NCBI GenBank assembly: GCA_000733355.1
Contig: JNVV01000068.1
Coordinates: 62,001-126,000, forward strand
From: Falciphora oryzae
Lineage: Eukaryota; Ascomycota; Sordariomycetes; Magnaporthales; Magnaporthaceae
Direction: 5' to 3'
DNA length: 64,000 bases
Made by a program: the position numbers and the translations under genes. The stretch's first letter is position 1, and every line of letters starts with the position of its first letter. The notes under the pieces are model-generated. The model was not told the DNA's origin and made no database searches. It saw nothing but the letters and a program-made list of their open reading frames with translations. This document shows positions 50,585 to 62,700 of the stretch, in pieces.

Positions 50585-51959
50585 TCAGTTGATAATCTTG
50601 CCCGTAAACCCCGGGAGGATAAGATGGTCTTTTTTCATGTACCCCTTGCTCTGCTGCCATCTCTGCTTGAGGGTCGTGAACTCTGGTGGTTGACGACGTT
50701 TGGTTAGCTATGTTATTCTTGCCGTCCGGTCCTTTCACCATCGCCTTTCTACACCTTAACTTCATGTCGCAGATATGGTGAACGGAATATTGTCCCTTTT
50801 ACGGCGTCGACTTACCACCCATAGTAGGCACACGATGCCTGCCAGCCTCGAACTCGTTCTGCGTGAAGCCCTCCCTCTTCAGGACGGGCGAGTCGATTGT
50901 GCTGAGCACCAGGCCGTTCTGCGGTCGGGCAAAGTACAGCAAGCCCAGGCGGTCGACGTGGCGCTGGTCCTTGGGCGGGAGCGTGACCCTGTGCACCGTC
51001 GACTTGATGTACCCGCCCGTCAGGAAGCTGAGGGCGTCGCACGTGTTAACGGTCAGGCTGCCGTCCAGCGGCTTGGCCCACTTCCATTCGCCGGTCGCGT
51101 GGTCCTTGATCTGCAGCGCCGCGACGGGCTGCCGGAACAGCAGCGTGATGGTGCCCAGGTCCGTGTGCCCGTCGGCCCAGTGGCCGGATCCGAGGCGCTC
51201 GACCTCGGCGGGCGAATAGCGGCCATACTTCATGTAGCGCAGGTGCGACTCGTCGTGCACGTCCCAGCGGTGCAGGCGCGTCAGGTAGTCGGGCGGCAGC
51301 TCGAGCGCCAGCGCGATGAGGTGGTTGAGTGGGTCGAGGACCTTGTCGTGCAGGTCCTTGGAGAACGCCTCGATCTCGGCCTGGTTGTCCTTGAGGGGCT
51401 TTGGCAGCGGCTGCGTGATGTGACCGTCGTTGGCTGTTTACTGTCTGTTAGCGATGCATACATCGATCAGACTTGTAGGACCTAAAGAACGGGGGATAGG
51501 CAACGCACTCGCCATATTCCAGACCTCGACTTTGTCAAGCTGGCCATTCCCCATGATTCGACGGCCCGCCGGGCGGTAGCCGTTGTAGACGCCATTCTCG
51601 AGGTCAGGGACATATTTAAGCTTCTCCTCTAGGGGCAGATTGTAGAACTCTTGGCCGAGGGCGAACTGGCGATCGACGGCGTCCTGCGAGATGCCGTAGT
51701 TGATGACATAAAAGAAGCCCTTTGTCCGGACGGCATCAATCAGTGTCTTGGCCAGCTCTGCATTGCCCTCTAGAGTTCCATATTTGGCAAGATCGACGGT
51801 GGGGACTGTACTCGGGAAGAATCATTCATGAGTACACCTTTGAATTTACGTGTTATTGTGGTTGGGGTGAAAGGAAGGCATACGGTCGGCCCAGTCGAGA
51901 TTCTCTTGTGTCTCTGGCACATGAGTGTACTGGTGCGATTTGGGTACCGCCGACGGCAT
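50585..51959 (-). CDS. 2-oxoglutarate/Fe(II)-dependent oxygenase (isopenicillin N synthase-like fold)
   Basis: Four exons: 51884-51959, 51509-51805, 50816-51433 and 50585-50682; phases close for 362 residues. The N-terminus MPSAVPKSHQYTHVPETQ...LDWADLPTVDLAKYGT and the GFFYVINYGIS block are typical of the DIOX_N domain. In the catalytic part, iron ligands are His214 and Asp216 (GHTDLGTITLLF) and His272 (STVHRVTLPP). The 2-oxoglutarate-binding Arg286 lies in DRLGLLYFARP, where the usual Arg-x-Ser is Arg-Leu-Gly. The last exon gives FTTLKQRWQQSKGY and LILPGF, matching the family tail. It should oxidise a small molecule with O2 and 2-oxoglutarate in the cytosol. Its divergent neighbour is a Dal5-type permease, so the two may handle the same substrate. 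The substrate cannot be told from sequence. Confidence 0.9.
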
Positions 51960-53416
51960 GGTGTGGAAGGTCGCTGGGCTTGGCGTGGCTCAGGTGTGAG
52001 ATGCGCTTCACTGGGCCGGGTCTGGGTAGATAGAGGAACGTCAAATTCTACAGGGTCAAAAGTTGCCTCCTTTGAGTTGGTAGGCTGTGGACGATGGGAT
52101 ATGATTCACAGGGACGAGATGTAGTAGACGGCTGGGAGCGACGGGCGTTGTCTTTATCTCTCGACCATACGCCAGCACCTCCATGGTTTCATGTTCCCTT
52201 CCTGCACATTACAGACTTCGTACGCCATAGAAAGTTCGATGCCGCAAGCAGTCGCATCTGGACTTGGACTGAGATATATCTCGGGATTAACTCGGGTCGT
52301 GCATCTATCCCCTTTTTTTCTCCTCTCCCGTCTCCAATGGACCATCGAGAACCGCTAGGCCGAACAAACCAATCACTTGATCATGTCCAATTGCCGTCCT
52401 CCTCCTCATCCCTGATTAAAACTGGTGTGTTTCTCCGAACCGTCAACGTTCCTCGCCGGTTTGCTACCCCGCAAATAGAGCTCCTGCGGGCCATGGTTGA
52501 CCGCGTCAAGTCTGAGGCACGGATCGCGTGGCGCAATGGCTTTCCCCGATGGCATCATGTCTTCAACACGACCTTGAGCCCCCGCACGCCCCCCAAACCC
52601 CAATTTTTTCGAGCAAAGAAAGCAACGATCTTAGAAATCCAGATTCCGCCTCCAGTGCTGCCAAATCGGTTTTTTTTTTTTTTTTTTCCGTGGGGGAGGA
52701 GCATTAGCCGGAGCATGAGCTCCGTCCACCGGCGCTGCTCCCTCCCCTACGGAGAGCTAGCCGTCGAGGCTTCTACAGTAAACAATGGCTTCACTACGTA
52801 AGTCAGAGGCTCCGGTGGGCCACGCGGTCCTCACATCATGGTCAGCCTCCAATGGACTCGGCCGGACGCTACCCTTGCCCCTTGATCTCCCAGCACGCAA
52901 CTGACCAGATCCCCACTCCTCCATCCAGTTCGGTGCTCCAATATCACGTTCGCCATCGGTGCCAATATTGCGTCGTCCCTTAAGACAAGACTTTTCCTTG
53001 GGCAACTTGGCCGCACGGCGGGGAACTCTCAGGCTTGGCCATGTTGTTGGACCGGGAATAACATCCACTACCGGCGGATTTTGACCCGGAGTGGGAGATA
53101 ACCCGAGTCTGTGAGGGGATTTGCTAGGCCGGAGAGACCAAAAAAAAAAAAAAAAAAAAAAAAACGTTGCCCGGTCATAGCGTTATGTGTCTTCCGAAAA
53201 AGAGGCAATGCCCGTAAGTAATTCCGGAGCTCCACGACGACGTCCCGCGGAGGACAGGTGCTCTGGGCCCAGATGTGATAAAAGGTATCTATCCTGTGAC
53301 GCCCCTTGTTCCAGGTGACCTCCTCCTGCCCGGCGATATCCCACCTTGCGGCAGCAAACTCCATTTGGTACCCTGGGAAGCTGATATACGTTTTTCGTAT
53401 ACCCAACTTGCCCAAG
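51960..53416. other. Shared divergent upstream region of the oxygenase and permease
   Basis: About 1.46 kb between two start codons pointing outward. It contains an 18-T run (52670-52687) and a 25-A run (53140-53164). ORFs at 52094-52801 (plus) and 53068-53625 (minus) run through these homopolymers as poly-Phe and are rejected. Any shared control elements would sit here. Confidence 0.55.
53140..53164 (+). repeat. Poly(A) tract, 25 bases
   Basis: Homopolymer about 250 bp upstream of the permease start codon. Confidence 0.8.
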
Positions 53417-55922
53417 ATGAGTGTCTTGGCAGCTATCAAGCGCAACAAGGTGGCTGCCGTCATAATATCCGTCTTTGACTGGTACCGTATGTTCTTCCTG
53501 GCTTTCGGGACACGCAGCCTTTGAGAGTGATGACTTCCTACAATGCGCTGACGATACGACGCCACTTCAGCCTCGGAATATTCGACGGTTGAGCGAAGGC
53601 TACTCAGAAAGCTCGACCTCGCCATCCTGATCTTTGGGTCACTGAGCTGTACGCGCGCCCTAGCCTCCCCAATCCGTCCTCAATGACTAGATAGAACTAA
53701 CGGACATCGGCGCTCCCTTGTCTTGTAGTCTTTTGCCGAGTAAGCTCCCATCAACTTTTCTCTGTCACGCCCTATCCTCCCCAATACCCGTCAAGATTAA
53801 TGCTCACGCAACTTTGCCATCAGTTTTTGGGACAGCAAAACATCACCAATGCCTACGTTTCGGGTATGCGAGAAGACCTCAAAGCATTTGGAAATGAGCT
53901 CAACTACTACAAAATGGCCTGTAAGCCGTCGCTTCCTGACTACGTCCCGCCCCTGGCTCAGGTGGACTGACTTGGGACTATTTCCGGCATGGAAAAGACA
54001 ACACGGCCTACGTGCTTGGGCAAATTCCGTTGATGACCCTTCAGACAAAGGGAAAACTGTGAGATTCACGACCCCGTTCCCCCGCTGGGCCCCTTTCAGT
54101 GCCGTAGAGGCAGCTAATGCCACCTGGATCAGTGCCATCTGGCTTCTCCCGACCCTCCAGATTTCATGGGCTATCATCGGGTTCTGCCAGTCCACGGTGA
54201 CGGAGAACTGGCATCTCTACGCCCTTCGGGCGTTGACCGGCTTCCTAGAGGCTTCTTCGTTCGGTGGGACGCACCTGATCTGTAGGTGCCATAATAATCC
54301 CTGACCTCCTTCTCCCAGATTCCCTTGGCTGACATCGAGACGTACTCCACACGCACAGTGGGAAGCTGGTACAAGAACGACGAGGTGTTCAAGCGCGCTG
54401 GAGTCTGGTTCATGGGCAACTCGCTTGGGTCGATGTTTTCGGGTTATTTGCAAGCAGCGGCTTATAAGAACCTGAATGGCGTTATGGGTCGTGCCGGATG
54501 GCGCTGGCTCTTTGTCATCCGTGAGTATCCCCTCTCGCTCGCTGCCTTGGTCCCCATACATCGCAAGGTTCAGTCCACTGTTGCAAGCGCGCTCTGTGCA
54601 GTCCTAACTGGCCCGTCGCAGACGGCATTATCACACTCCCCATCTCCTTCCTGGGCTTCGCCGTTTGGCCGGGCCTGCCCATCTCGAAGCGGCGCTGGTG
54701 GATGACGGAAGAGGAGCACGCGCTGGCCGTCGAGCGCATCCCCGTGGTTGAGAAGGAGGGCATCACGTGGAAGACGTTCAAGTACACTTTAAGCCGGCCA
54801 ATGTGGTGGATCTGCGTGCCGACCTACGTCTTCCTGGTGCTGTCCAACTACTGGACGACCTACATGGCCCTGTGGCTCAAGGCGGCGCGCTACCCCGTCG
54901 AGATGGTCAACGTCCTGCCAACCTTCATCGACCTGATCCGCGCCTTCAGCTCGTGGCTGGGCACCACGCTCGCGGGGACCCTGAGCCTGAGGGGGCTTTG
55001 GACGTTTCAGTTTGTACGTAGCCACACCTATTCTGCTTCGCTATTCTGGGTTCGTCGAGACTGATCTCACCGACATTTCCGGGTGTATGGTACAGGGGGC
55101 CATGTTTTTTGCGTGTCTGGTGCTCGCGATATGGAGCGTCCCCGACGGCCTCAAATTTGTCGCTTTTTACTTTGGAGGCTTTTCAGGAATGGCCTCGCCC
55201 ATTCTGGTTCGCCTCCCTTTCTNNNNNNNNNNNNNNNNNNNNNNNNNNNNNNNNNNNNNNNNNNNNNNNNNNNNNNNNNNNNNNNNNNNNNNNNNNNNNN
55301 NNNNNNNNNNNNNNNNNNNNNNNNNNNNNNNNNNNNNNNNNNNNNNNNNNNNNNNNNNNNNNNNNNNNNNNNNNNNNNNNNNNNNNNNCTTTCTCTCACA
55401 ACGCCACAGTACACATGGGTCAACTTCACGCTCAAGGAAAACTTCGGCGAGCGCGGCCTCATCATCTCGTCTATGATGACCATGGGCTTCTCGACCTCGA
55501 TCTGGGTGCCGCTGCTCATCTTCCCGGCGGTCGAGGCGCCCGAGTGGAAGAGGGGCTACCCGGCCTCGACCGTCTTCCAGTTCCTGATGTGGAGCACCCT
55601 GATGTTCGGGACCTGGTACATGGCCCGCTGGAAGACGAGGCAGGCGGACCCCGAGACCCCCGAGCAGCAGCAGGGAAAGGGCGAGCCCAGCACAGACGAA
55701 GGCGACGGCGCGGCGTCGACAGAAACAAGTTTGGCTGCGGCCACGACTGCCGCCGGGGCAAAGGGGCTGGGTGGCGGCTTCGATGCAGACCTCGACACGC
55801 CCGCGGCTGCTGAAACCGTGCGGAGCAGAAGGTCCACTGACAAGGGCGACGGTGGGAGTGACAAGGAGGTCGGCAGCAGCGGCGCCGGCAGCGTCAAGAC
55901 TCTGGATCGTGTGCCTAGATAA
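53417..55922 (+). CDS. MFS anion/carboxylate permease, Dal5/allantoate permease family
   Basis: Ten exons: 53417-53486, 53571-53648, 53729-53739, 53824-53920, 53998-54058, 54133-54281, 54359-54520, 54622-55013, 55096-55206 and 55410-55922. Phases close for 547 residues. The third is an 11-nt micro-exon completing SFFCR before [15 protein letters not shown]. Family blocks include [87 protein letters not shown] and [20 protein letters not shown]. Twelve helices are expected in the plasma membrane. Relatives import allantoate, ureidosuccinate, vitamins or other carboxylates with protons. The tail is long, acidic and Gly/Ala-rich. The ninth intron (donor GTTCGC, acceptor CACAG) contains a 166-base assembly gap, so its true length is uncertain. 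The divergent oxygenase suggests a shared substrate. Confidence 0.88.
55223..55388. other. Assembly gap (166 N)
   Basis: A run of N inside the ninth intron of the permease gene. Flanks are CT-rich (CTCCCTTTCT before, CTTTCTCTC after), so the gap may cover a pyrimidine repeat. Coding continues in frame across it. Confidence 0.95.
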
Positions 55923-57016
55923 TAGAAGCAACCGATGGTGGCGCTGGGATTCGGGGGGGGAGATGAGTGTGTTCGATTAATCTATATCGCCGTCGCCGCT
56001 CTTCTTGCATCAAGTCGTGTTTTTCCAATATACCCCCTCCCTGGTATCATGCTACGTTCCTATCATGGTCGCGTTCCTTGCTGTGAGCACATCGATGATC
56101 CATTTGAGGAAGAGGATTCAGGTTGGTGTGGTCTGTCACTGTGTCTGCCCCCTGGCGCGCACCTACACCTCGTGCACGGCCAGTTATTCAGGCAGCAATT
56201 CTCGCAACTTTTTGATAGCCGGTCCTTGGTTGCGGTCGTTGAGCTTTCCGTTAACGTTCGCGATGTACCAGTTGACATTGAGCGTGGTTTTCAACCCCCC
56301 AGCCCTTCTGATTGAGGCAGCATGATTGAAATAGGCCCTCCTACTCATGAGAGTCATTTTACCGTCGGCTTCATCCTCAACCTCAGGTTGAGTTTCGTTG
56401 GCGGGGGCAACTTGCCGTCGCGGAACCCTGGACCGTTGATCTAGGGCAAACCCAACCCCGGCCGGGAATCAGTCGAGCGACAAGAACCAACAGACACACC
56501 AGCCCGAGCAACCCGCCCGGGCCCAGGCTCGCGGCGCCGTGCGTTGGCCGGCCTAGCCACCCGTACAAGGGTGGCGGACAACAGAGCCGTGCTGTCGGAT
56601 CCGCCCAGCTCGTTGGTGGAAAAGATCTGTCGCCCATGAACAGCACCCGTCTTGACTGTCGGCCCGTTCACTTGGTAACCTTCGCCGTCGTTCAAATATT
56701 GCATTTCGAACCCCGGCGCGGCACGGCGACTCGGTAAGGCAACCTGCGTTCGGTGCCCTTCGCCTTGTGGGATGTCTGGTGTGGTCCGCATTGAGGCGCC
56801 CGGTTAGGTATGTGCCTTGTGAGGCCTCCCGCAGGACCCCTCAGTCCTTGCGAGACGTGCCTCGCCCCCACTTCAATCACAGCAGCCCGATCTGTGGTCG
56901 AGACGGACGTTGAGGCCCCTCAAAAACTTACAAACTTCGGCTTCCTGGGTTGCGAACAAGGCAAACAAGAGCCCAGTCCAGGTTGATTACACAACAAGAC
57001 AGACATTCGGGCCGTC
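55923..57016. other. Intergenic region with a coding-like minus-strand stretch
   Basis: 3' flank of the permease and upstream region of the HET gene, apart from the coding-like segment described separately at 56184-56791. Confidence 0.5.
56184..56791 (-). other. Unresolved coding-like segment, possible gene remnant
   Basis: On the minus strand an open frame ends at TAA 56184-56186. It reads MTLMSRRAYFNHAASIRRAG, then NVNWYIANVNGKLNDRNQGP and KKLRELLPE. It is open for about 95 codons up to an acceptor-like CCCTAG near 56440. Upstream, ATG 56791 opens a frame with NDGEGYQVNGPTVKTGAVHG and IFSTNELGGSDSTALLSATL, followed by a GTACGG donor-like site. Joining the two gives a phase mismatch with the longer downstream frame, or a shorter product in another frame. 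This may be a decayed gene, a two-exon gene with other splice sites, or chance. I do not recognise either part. Confidence 0.25.
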
Positions 57017-59797
57017 ATGGAGAATAAGGATCCTGATGGGAACCCGGCCAGTTCGCCATACCTGCCTCTCCGAGGCGAGCGCGCCGTTCGCCTGGCCACC
57101 ATCCACCCCGGCACCTGGGCCGACGATATGAGATGCGAATTGGCAAATTGGCCGCTCGATTCGCCCCGGCGGCCCAAGTACCAGACTCTGTCCTATGTAT
57201 GGGGCTCCGCTCGTGTTACTGAGAAGATATTCCTCAACGACCACCCCTGGCAGGTCACTGTGAACCTGTCTTGCGCTTTGCGCTACCTGCGGCAGAGGTC
57301 ACATCCTGTCGTATTTTGGATCGATGCTCTGGTGAGTGATGCCTCACACAATGTGGGGATAATTACCAACATTGGGAAACCGGAATTAAACTAACAGTAC
57401 CCCTCCCACCTTCCCCAGTGTATCAATCAACAGGATCTCGACGAACGCGGTGTTCAGGTCCCTCTAATCCGAGACATCTATTCCAGAGGTAGTGGGCTCA
57501 CCATCTTCCTCGGCAATGGCATCTCTCATAGGAGCCCCCGCGGGTTCCACAGGAGTCACACTCCTTCTACCGCCAGTCATGATTTCTGGAGCAGCGGCGA
57601 GGTTGGAGGCCATGCTAGAGACCGCAAAGTAGTCGCCGAGTTCTGGGAATTGTGGCGTAACCGGCAACAAAGGGGCAACAAGCAGCCCCCATCCGCTCTC
57701 TCCGTCTTCTGCTTGCTTTGGTCCCTGGCCCACGACGACACGTCGACCATACAAACATGGCCGCCCCCAGAGCTGCTTGACCCAGCGAGGGAGCACGACG
57801 TGCGCGCCCTCTTCGAGGCTGTTCGGCTCATGCTGCTCAGCCCGTGGTGGAGCCGTGTCTGGGTCGTCCAAGAGGTTGCGGTCGCTCGCGAGCCAGTGAC
57901 GGTTCGTTTTGGCGATGTGTCGGCCCCCTGGGACATGCTCGTCAGAGCCGCGAACCACCCGTGCCTGTCGCCCGAGACCGAGACCGAGTCCCGGCCGTCC
58001 AGGGCACACGTGCAGCGGCACGGAAAGCAATTACAGTCGGAATACACCAAAGTCCTGCAACGTTTCGCGCCGACCATCCGCAATATCGACGCCTTGCGAA
58101 CCCGCTGGCTCGATGGTGGCGGCGCCCCCATGCTGTCCTTGCTTCAGGAGTTTGGCTCTAGGGAGGCGACGGACGAACGCGACAAGGTGTACGCGCTGAT
58201 GGGGCTGACCAAGACCAGCGACCGGCCTGCCATCCACGCGAACTACGCCATGAGCGTCAGAGATGTGTACAAGCAGACGGCCGTGTTTCTCCTCCGCAGC
58301 ACGGGGACATTGGCGTTCTTGGCCGGAAACCAGACCCGCAAGAACAGACGCGATCTGCCGAGCTGGGTCCCTGACTGGGGAGCCATCATTGAGCCCGGGG
58401 ACCGCGCGCGGGCGGCCGTCATAAGCCTATACCATGCGGACCGCCCCTGGGCACGTGTCCGACCCACGACCGAGGACGGCTACTGGGGTTCTGTGGCAGA
58501 TGGCTTAAACGCTCTTCTCGAAACTCTGACAAAGCCAGACAGGTCCGGCTTTGCACGACGAGACCGGTTCCCACCTCGAATCCTTCATATACTTCGCCGC
58601 TATAGTCTTTTCATTGAAGCCCTGTGGCGGGACCCGTCGGCCCAGCCTGACACGAGCACTGAAACCCCCTTAACAAGAATCAAGGACGACGTCATTAAGC
58701 TTTCAGCGATAATCACCAAATTCCCCAGCTCAGACGAGAGTCTCGACTGCTTTTTCAGAAATCTCGACTATCAGGAGAGTGAGTTCGGATGGTTCTTACA
58801 TCTACTCCCGTGGTGCCTGGGCAAATTTGAAAAGCCTAGCCCCGCTCACATCTGGCGTCACCTCGGTGGCGGGCTGAGAGCCTTGGACGCCTGTACCTTA
58901 CCTAGTTTGGATCTTGTTTCCAATGTTCTAAAACCAGACTTCCAACGTGAACACATCGCCGACCGCGATTCCGGTGTGCTCAAAATCCAGTCACTTTTCA
59001 TGGGCGCTTTGTGGGCAGTCGGTGATAGGCTGGTCACCTGGGACAGTGGCGGCGAAAACCATGAGAGTGACAACAACTCCGCATTGGAGGTGGTCTACAG
59101 CTGGTTCATGATTGCTTCGAGACCAAATGACATACTTGACATTCGGAACCAGCTCGATCTCGCCCGCACGCTTGTTGGAGGCCTGCGGGCCGTGGATGCC
59201 GAGAGCGGCCTGTCTGGGGAATACGCCAGGCTCGGGACTCCGACAGAACCAGATGACGAGAATCTCGAGCTCATATACTGGTTCACGACAAGCCTTGTCC
59301 CCGCTGTGGAGAAGGCAAAGAAAGGGAGTCCGGATTACCGACCCCTCCCTCTCTGGTACGGGTCAGGCGCTTCTCGCGATACCGCCGCTCTGATGCTACC
59401 GCCAGACCTGGGCGGCGGCAGGCATCTGAGATCAACATACAATCCGCAACATTTCAACACGGCCATGAAACTCGCCACCGAAGGTCGGGCATTTTTTAGA
59501 ACCGACAACAGCCTCATGGGGCTGGGGCCAGCGTCGGTGCGACGAGGCGACGAAGTACATATACTACGATCGGGCCAGACCCACATGGTGCTTCGCCAGA
59601 CGCAGCATTCCCCCGACTCCAGCGCCGCTTTTAAGCTACTTGGGGACTGCTACTTGTACCCAGAGCCGGAAATTTTGGAGGACACGCTGGGGTTGTGCTG
59701 GCCTGACTATTGGAGGGACATCCTACCATCGCCGCACTCGGATCTCCTTCCAGAATCGCCTTGGAGACACAGGAGAGAATGGGTCCGCATAGTGTAA
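57017..59797 (+). CDS. HET-domain protein (heterokaryon incompatibility type)
   Basis: Exons 57017-57331 and 57419-59797 (intron GTGAGT...CCCAG, phase 0) give 897 residues. The HET domain occupies about residues 50-230: KYQTLSYVWGSARVTEKIFLN, VTVNLSCALRYLR, VVFWIDALCINQQDLDERGVQ, IRDIYSRG, and later LLSPWWSRVWVVQEVAVA with FGDVSAPWDML. The block TDERDKVYALMGLTK, the usual sequel in HET proteins, is present near residue 350. The remaining 500 residues have no repeats or P-loop and end in a region common to HET family tails. HET domains act in non-self recognition and cell death after hyphal fusion, though many paralogues have no known role. The GTGAGT splice sits inside the IDALCINQQD motif, where HET genes often carry an intron. 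The gene appears intact. Confidence 0.9.
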
Positions 59798-62700
59798 TGA
59801 TACCCGGAAGCGGAATGTTGAGCAAAAATGGGTATGCACGACGCCAGAGAGGATCAAAGCCTACAAGTGGGTTTCCCGCGATGATAGAGCCTTGCTTGAT
59901 TGTCCCCAACTGCCCAAAGACACTCACTCAGACAAAGGTACAATGTGATTTCCGATGAAAAAAAAATGAGGGGCGAGATAAGTGGCTTACGAAGTGACCC
60001 TAGCCATTCCATCCGAACCCGGGAACATTTCCACGTGGGCGACAGTCTTGAAGGGTCTGCCTCTGGTATCAAAAGATGTGCTGGCCGAATCAGAGTGGAC
60101 TTAACATTAAAGCCGACGGGCGTGAGGCCTTCGTCCAACATCTGCAGTCTCAACCTCGCCGACTCAGAACGTCAGGCCCTGTTTTCGTTTTATTCATTCG
60201 AAATATTTCTGCGGGTGCGCGGGAGACACGTTCCGACGAAGAAGGCGACGAGAACATTCCTCACGACTCGCGGGACTTGCTCCAGGTGAAGCAGAGGTGC
60301 AGCGGGAGGGTGAGGGGCACGAGTCGGAGGAAACTTTCCAGGATTCCGGGGGTCTGGCCAACATCGATGTTGCGTTGCGCCGAATGTAGCAGTCATCCCG
60401 AAGGAGGAGGAGGGTGTATCAACCGGTTGCCAGATCAGCAATCAACCTCGGCGTTTCGACCCGACAGCAGATCCAGTGCCAAGTAGAAAGTAAAGATCGG
60501 AGGCTGTGAGGAGGACGAGGAGGAGGCTGAGGCAGCGTGGGTTTCGCGGCGGTAAACGCACCTTCCAAGCAAGGCCCCGGGAGAACGACGTCATTTGCCC
60601 TTGGCGCGATCCCGCGACTGCGCGTCCCGGAGAGTTTTCAGCGAGGAGCAACATAAACACCTACTTACCAAGGGATGGGGTGGATCTAACCACCCACAAA
60701 AGCCACACCATGTACGATGAGGTCACTCCGAACTCTGCCCGTCGCGTTCCATGGCGTTTCTCAAGGAAAATCCGGCCGTGAGAACCAAAAGCTCTGCGGT
60801 TTTGGCGAGCTCGCAAGACACCAAATTGATAATTAGCACGATGATTGACGGTGAGTTATTGTGGGGCCTGTCGTGGCATGCGCATTCGCAGATCGGCACC
60901 TGAGTAAAATCCGTTCGTTGGAGTCGCTGTGAGGGGTTGTGCGGGGAGTGGGGTTGTAAGCCAGGAAGACTGCTTTGTGAGGTCAAAAGCTGTGACATTG
61001 GCAAATGCTAGCGGGACAGAGAGAGGATCTACCTGCACCGATGTCTACGGCTCCGGCGGTCGGGACTAGCCTGTTCGGCGGTCTGGCAGAAGGGAGTAAG
61101 TGGCCTTTGCGGGACAAGCCCGCACTGGCGGAATGATTCCAAGTCTGAGGCTCTAGGCCCTCGGTGTTCCATCAAGAGTCGCCGTTCACGCCATTCTGAG
61201 GGCATCCAGGCGTGTGGCCGCCCTAAAATGGCAAAATAGTTGTTGCTCCCTGCATCCAAGGCTTGAACTTGTCAGTGTTGAAACGAAGCAGCCCGCAAAG
61301 TGGCGCCCTGAGCCGCGAGCTTAGTCGCCGTCGAGAGCCCTGATGCGCGCAAGGGGCGATTCCCTGGATCACGATCGTTGTCAAGAGCCAGTGGCAACTT
61401 TGTGACGAGACGAATCGCGCTGGTGCACGCGTTTCCCCTAGCTCTCCTTGCAGACAAAAGTTCGCCCAAGCTAGCAGTGGTTAGCTCTCGTCGAGGCCGT
61501 CAGAGGAAAGGCACGGGAAGCGTGGTTGGGTTATTTTTGTCCTCATTTTGACACTGGTGTCTTGTCAGATGGTGATAATCTAGCGGAGTCACCGGACAGG
61601 TCGCCAGTAACAAAAAAGAAAGAGGGATAATCAGTTAGGCACTTTGACCGAAGACTGACAACACAAAGACAACACAAACATCCAAAGCTACGCCAAAGCA
61701 GGCGCACAATACCCTCACTCGCATGGATGTCGCTGCACTACTCGTGCACAGTACGCGACAGCTCTTGATACCCTCGTCAAAAGCTCTGGCCCATCGGCGA
61801 GTCCGGGAGCGTGGCCAGCCCTACGAGATTTTGGCCATGTGAAACCCTGGGCTTCCCGCCAACATCTCAATGCTAAAATGTGGGCACAGCATGCGCCCCC
61901 GTCAGCCCGCCGCACGCGGGCTGATGCTGATGCGGGGGAAGGGATAAACCATCAACCTCACGAGTCCGGCTGCAACCCACCGCTGAGCACGACACCTCCC
62001 TCGTCGGGACGCGAGAGGCCCTCGCATGAGGTCCACGAACTTCCAGTCCTGTTTATTTTCATGTGGCTGGCGTTATCGGCACAGATCGGGCCCGATGGGG
62101 GGTCACGCCTCCCGTCGGTCGGGTAACCCCAGACTGGACGCGATAACCAAGTCGGCTGCCAGATTAACTTCGCCAAGCAAAGCACGATCCAGCCCAGAGT
62201 CCGGCGCCCGCTGTGGTTCCAAGACATTCAAGCGCGGGATGGCGTCACGAGAGCATCGATGGCGATCTGGCTAGGGAGTCATCTGTCTGCTGGCAACCCG
62301 TCACTATCGGTAGGGACGGACAGCTTGGCAGGTTGGTTGGGGCCGGCCCCGAAAAAAGGGCGGGTGCACGACTTTCAGAGTAGTCCGTCTCGTTGTAGTG
62401 GGCCGTCTGACCAGTGCGACCTAGGCTGAGTGAGCGGACCCTCAAGCTTGCCCGCCAGCCTCGTTTGTGGTGCCGAGCCCAGGCGCTTCACCGTCTGGTC
62501 TAGATCTCAAGGGACCAAGGGGCTAAAAGCTTTCAAATAGCCATCCCTCGAGCTCACTGATGGTACGGTGTGTAATAGCTTGCCCCAAAATTTGCCCATT
62601 CAAAGCTCAGCGGCGAATCCTGTGCGAGCTCACAGCTACAACGTTTCTTATGGACGTCACAGAAACTGCAGATCCAGATAGGAGTTTTTAGGGAGACACC

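Noticed and set aside
52094..52801. 235-codon plus-strand ORF between the oxygenase and the permease
   Set aside because: Runs through an 18-T tract as poly-Phe and has no family features. An ATG at 52787 followed by GTAAGT looked like a first exon of the permease, but the start at 53417 gives the conserved N-terminus.
53068..53625. 185-codon minus-strand ORF
   Set aside because: Antisense to the first two permease exons, which match their family, and it translates the A-run as poly-Phe.
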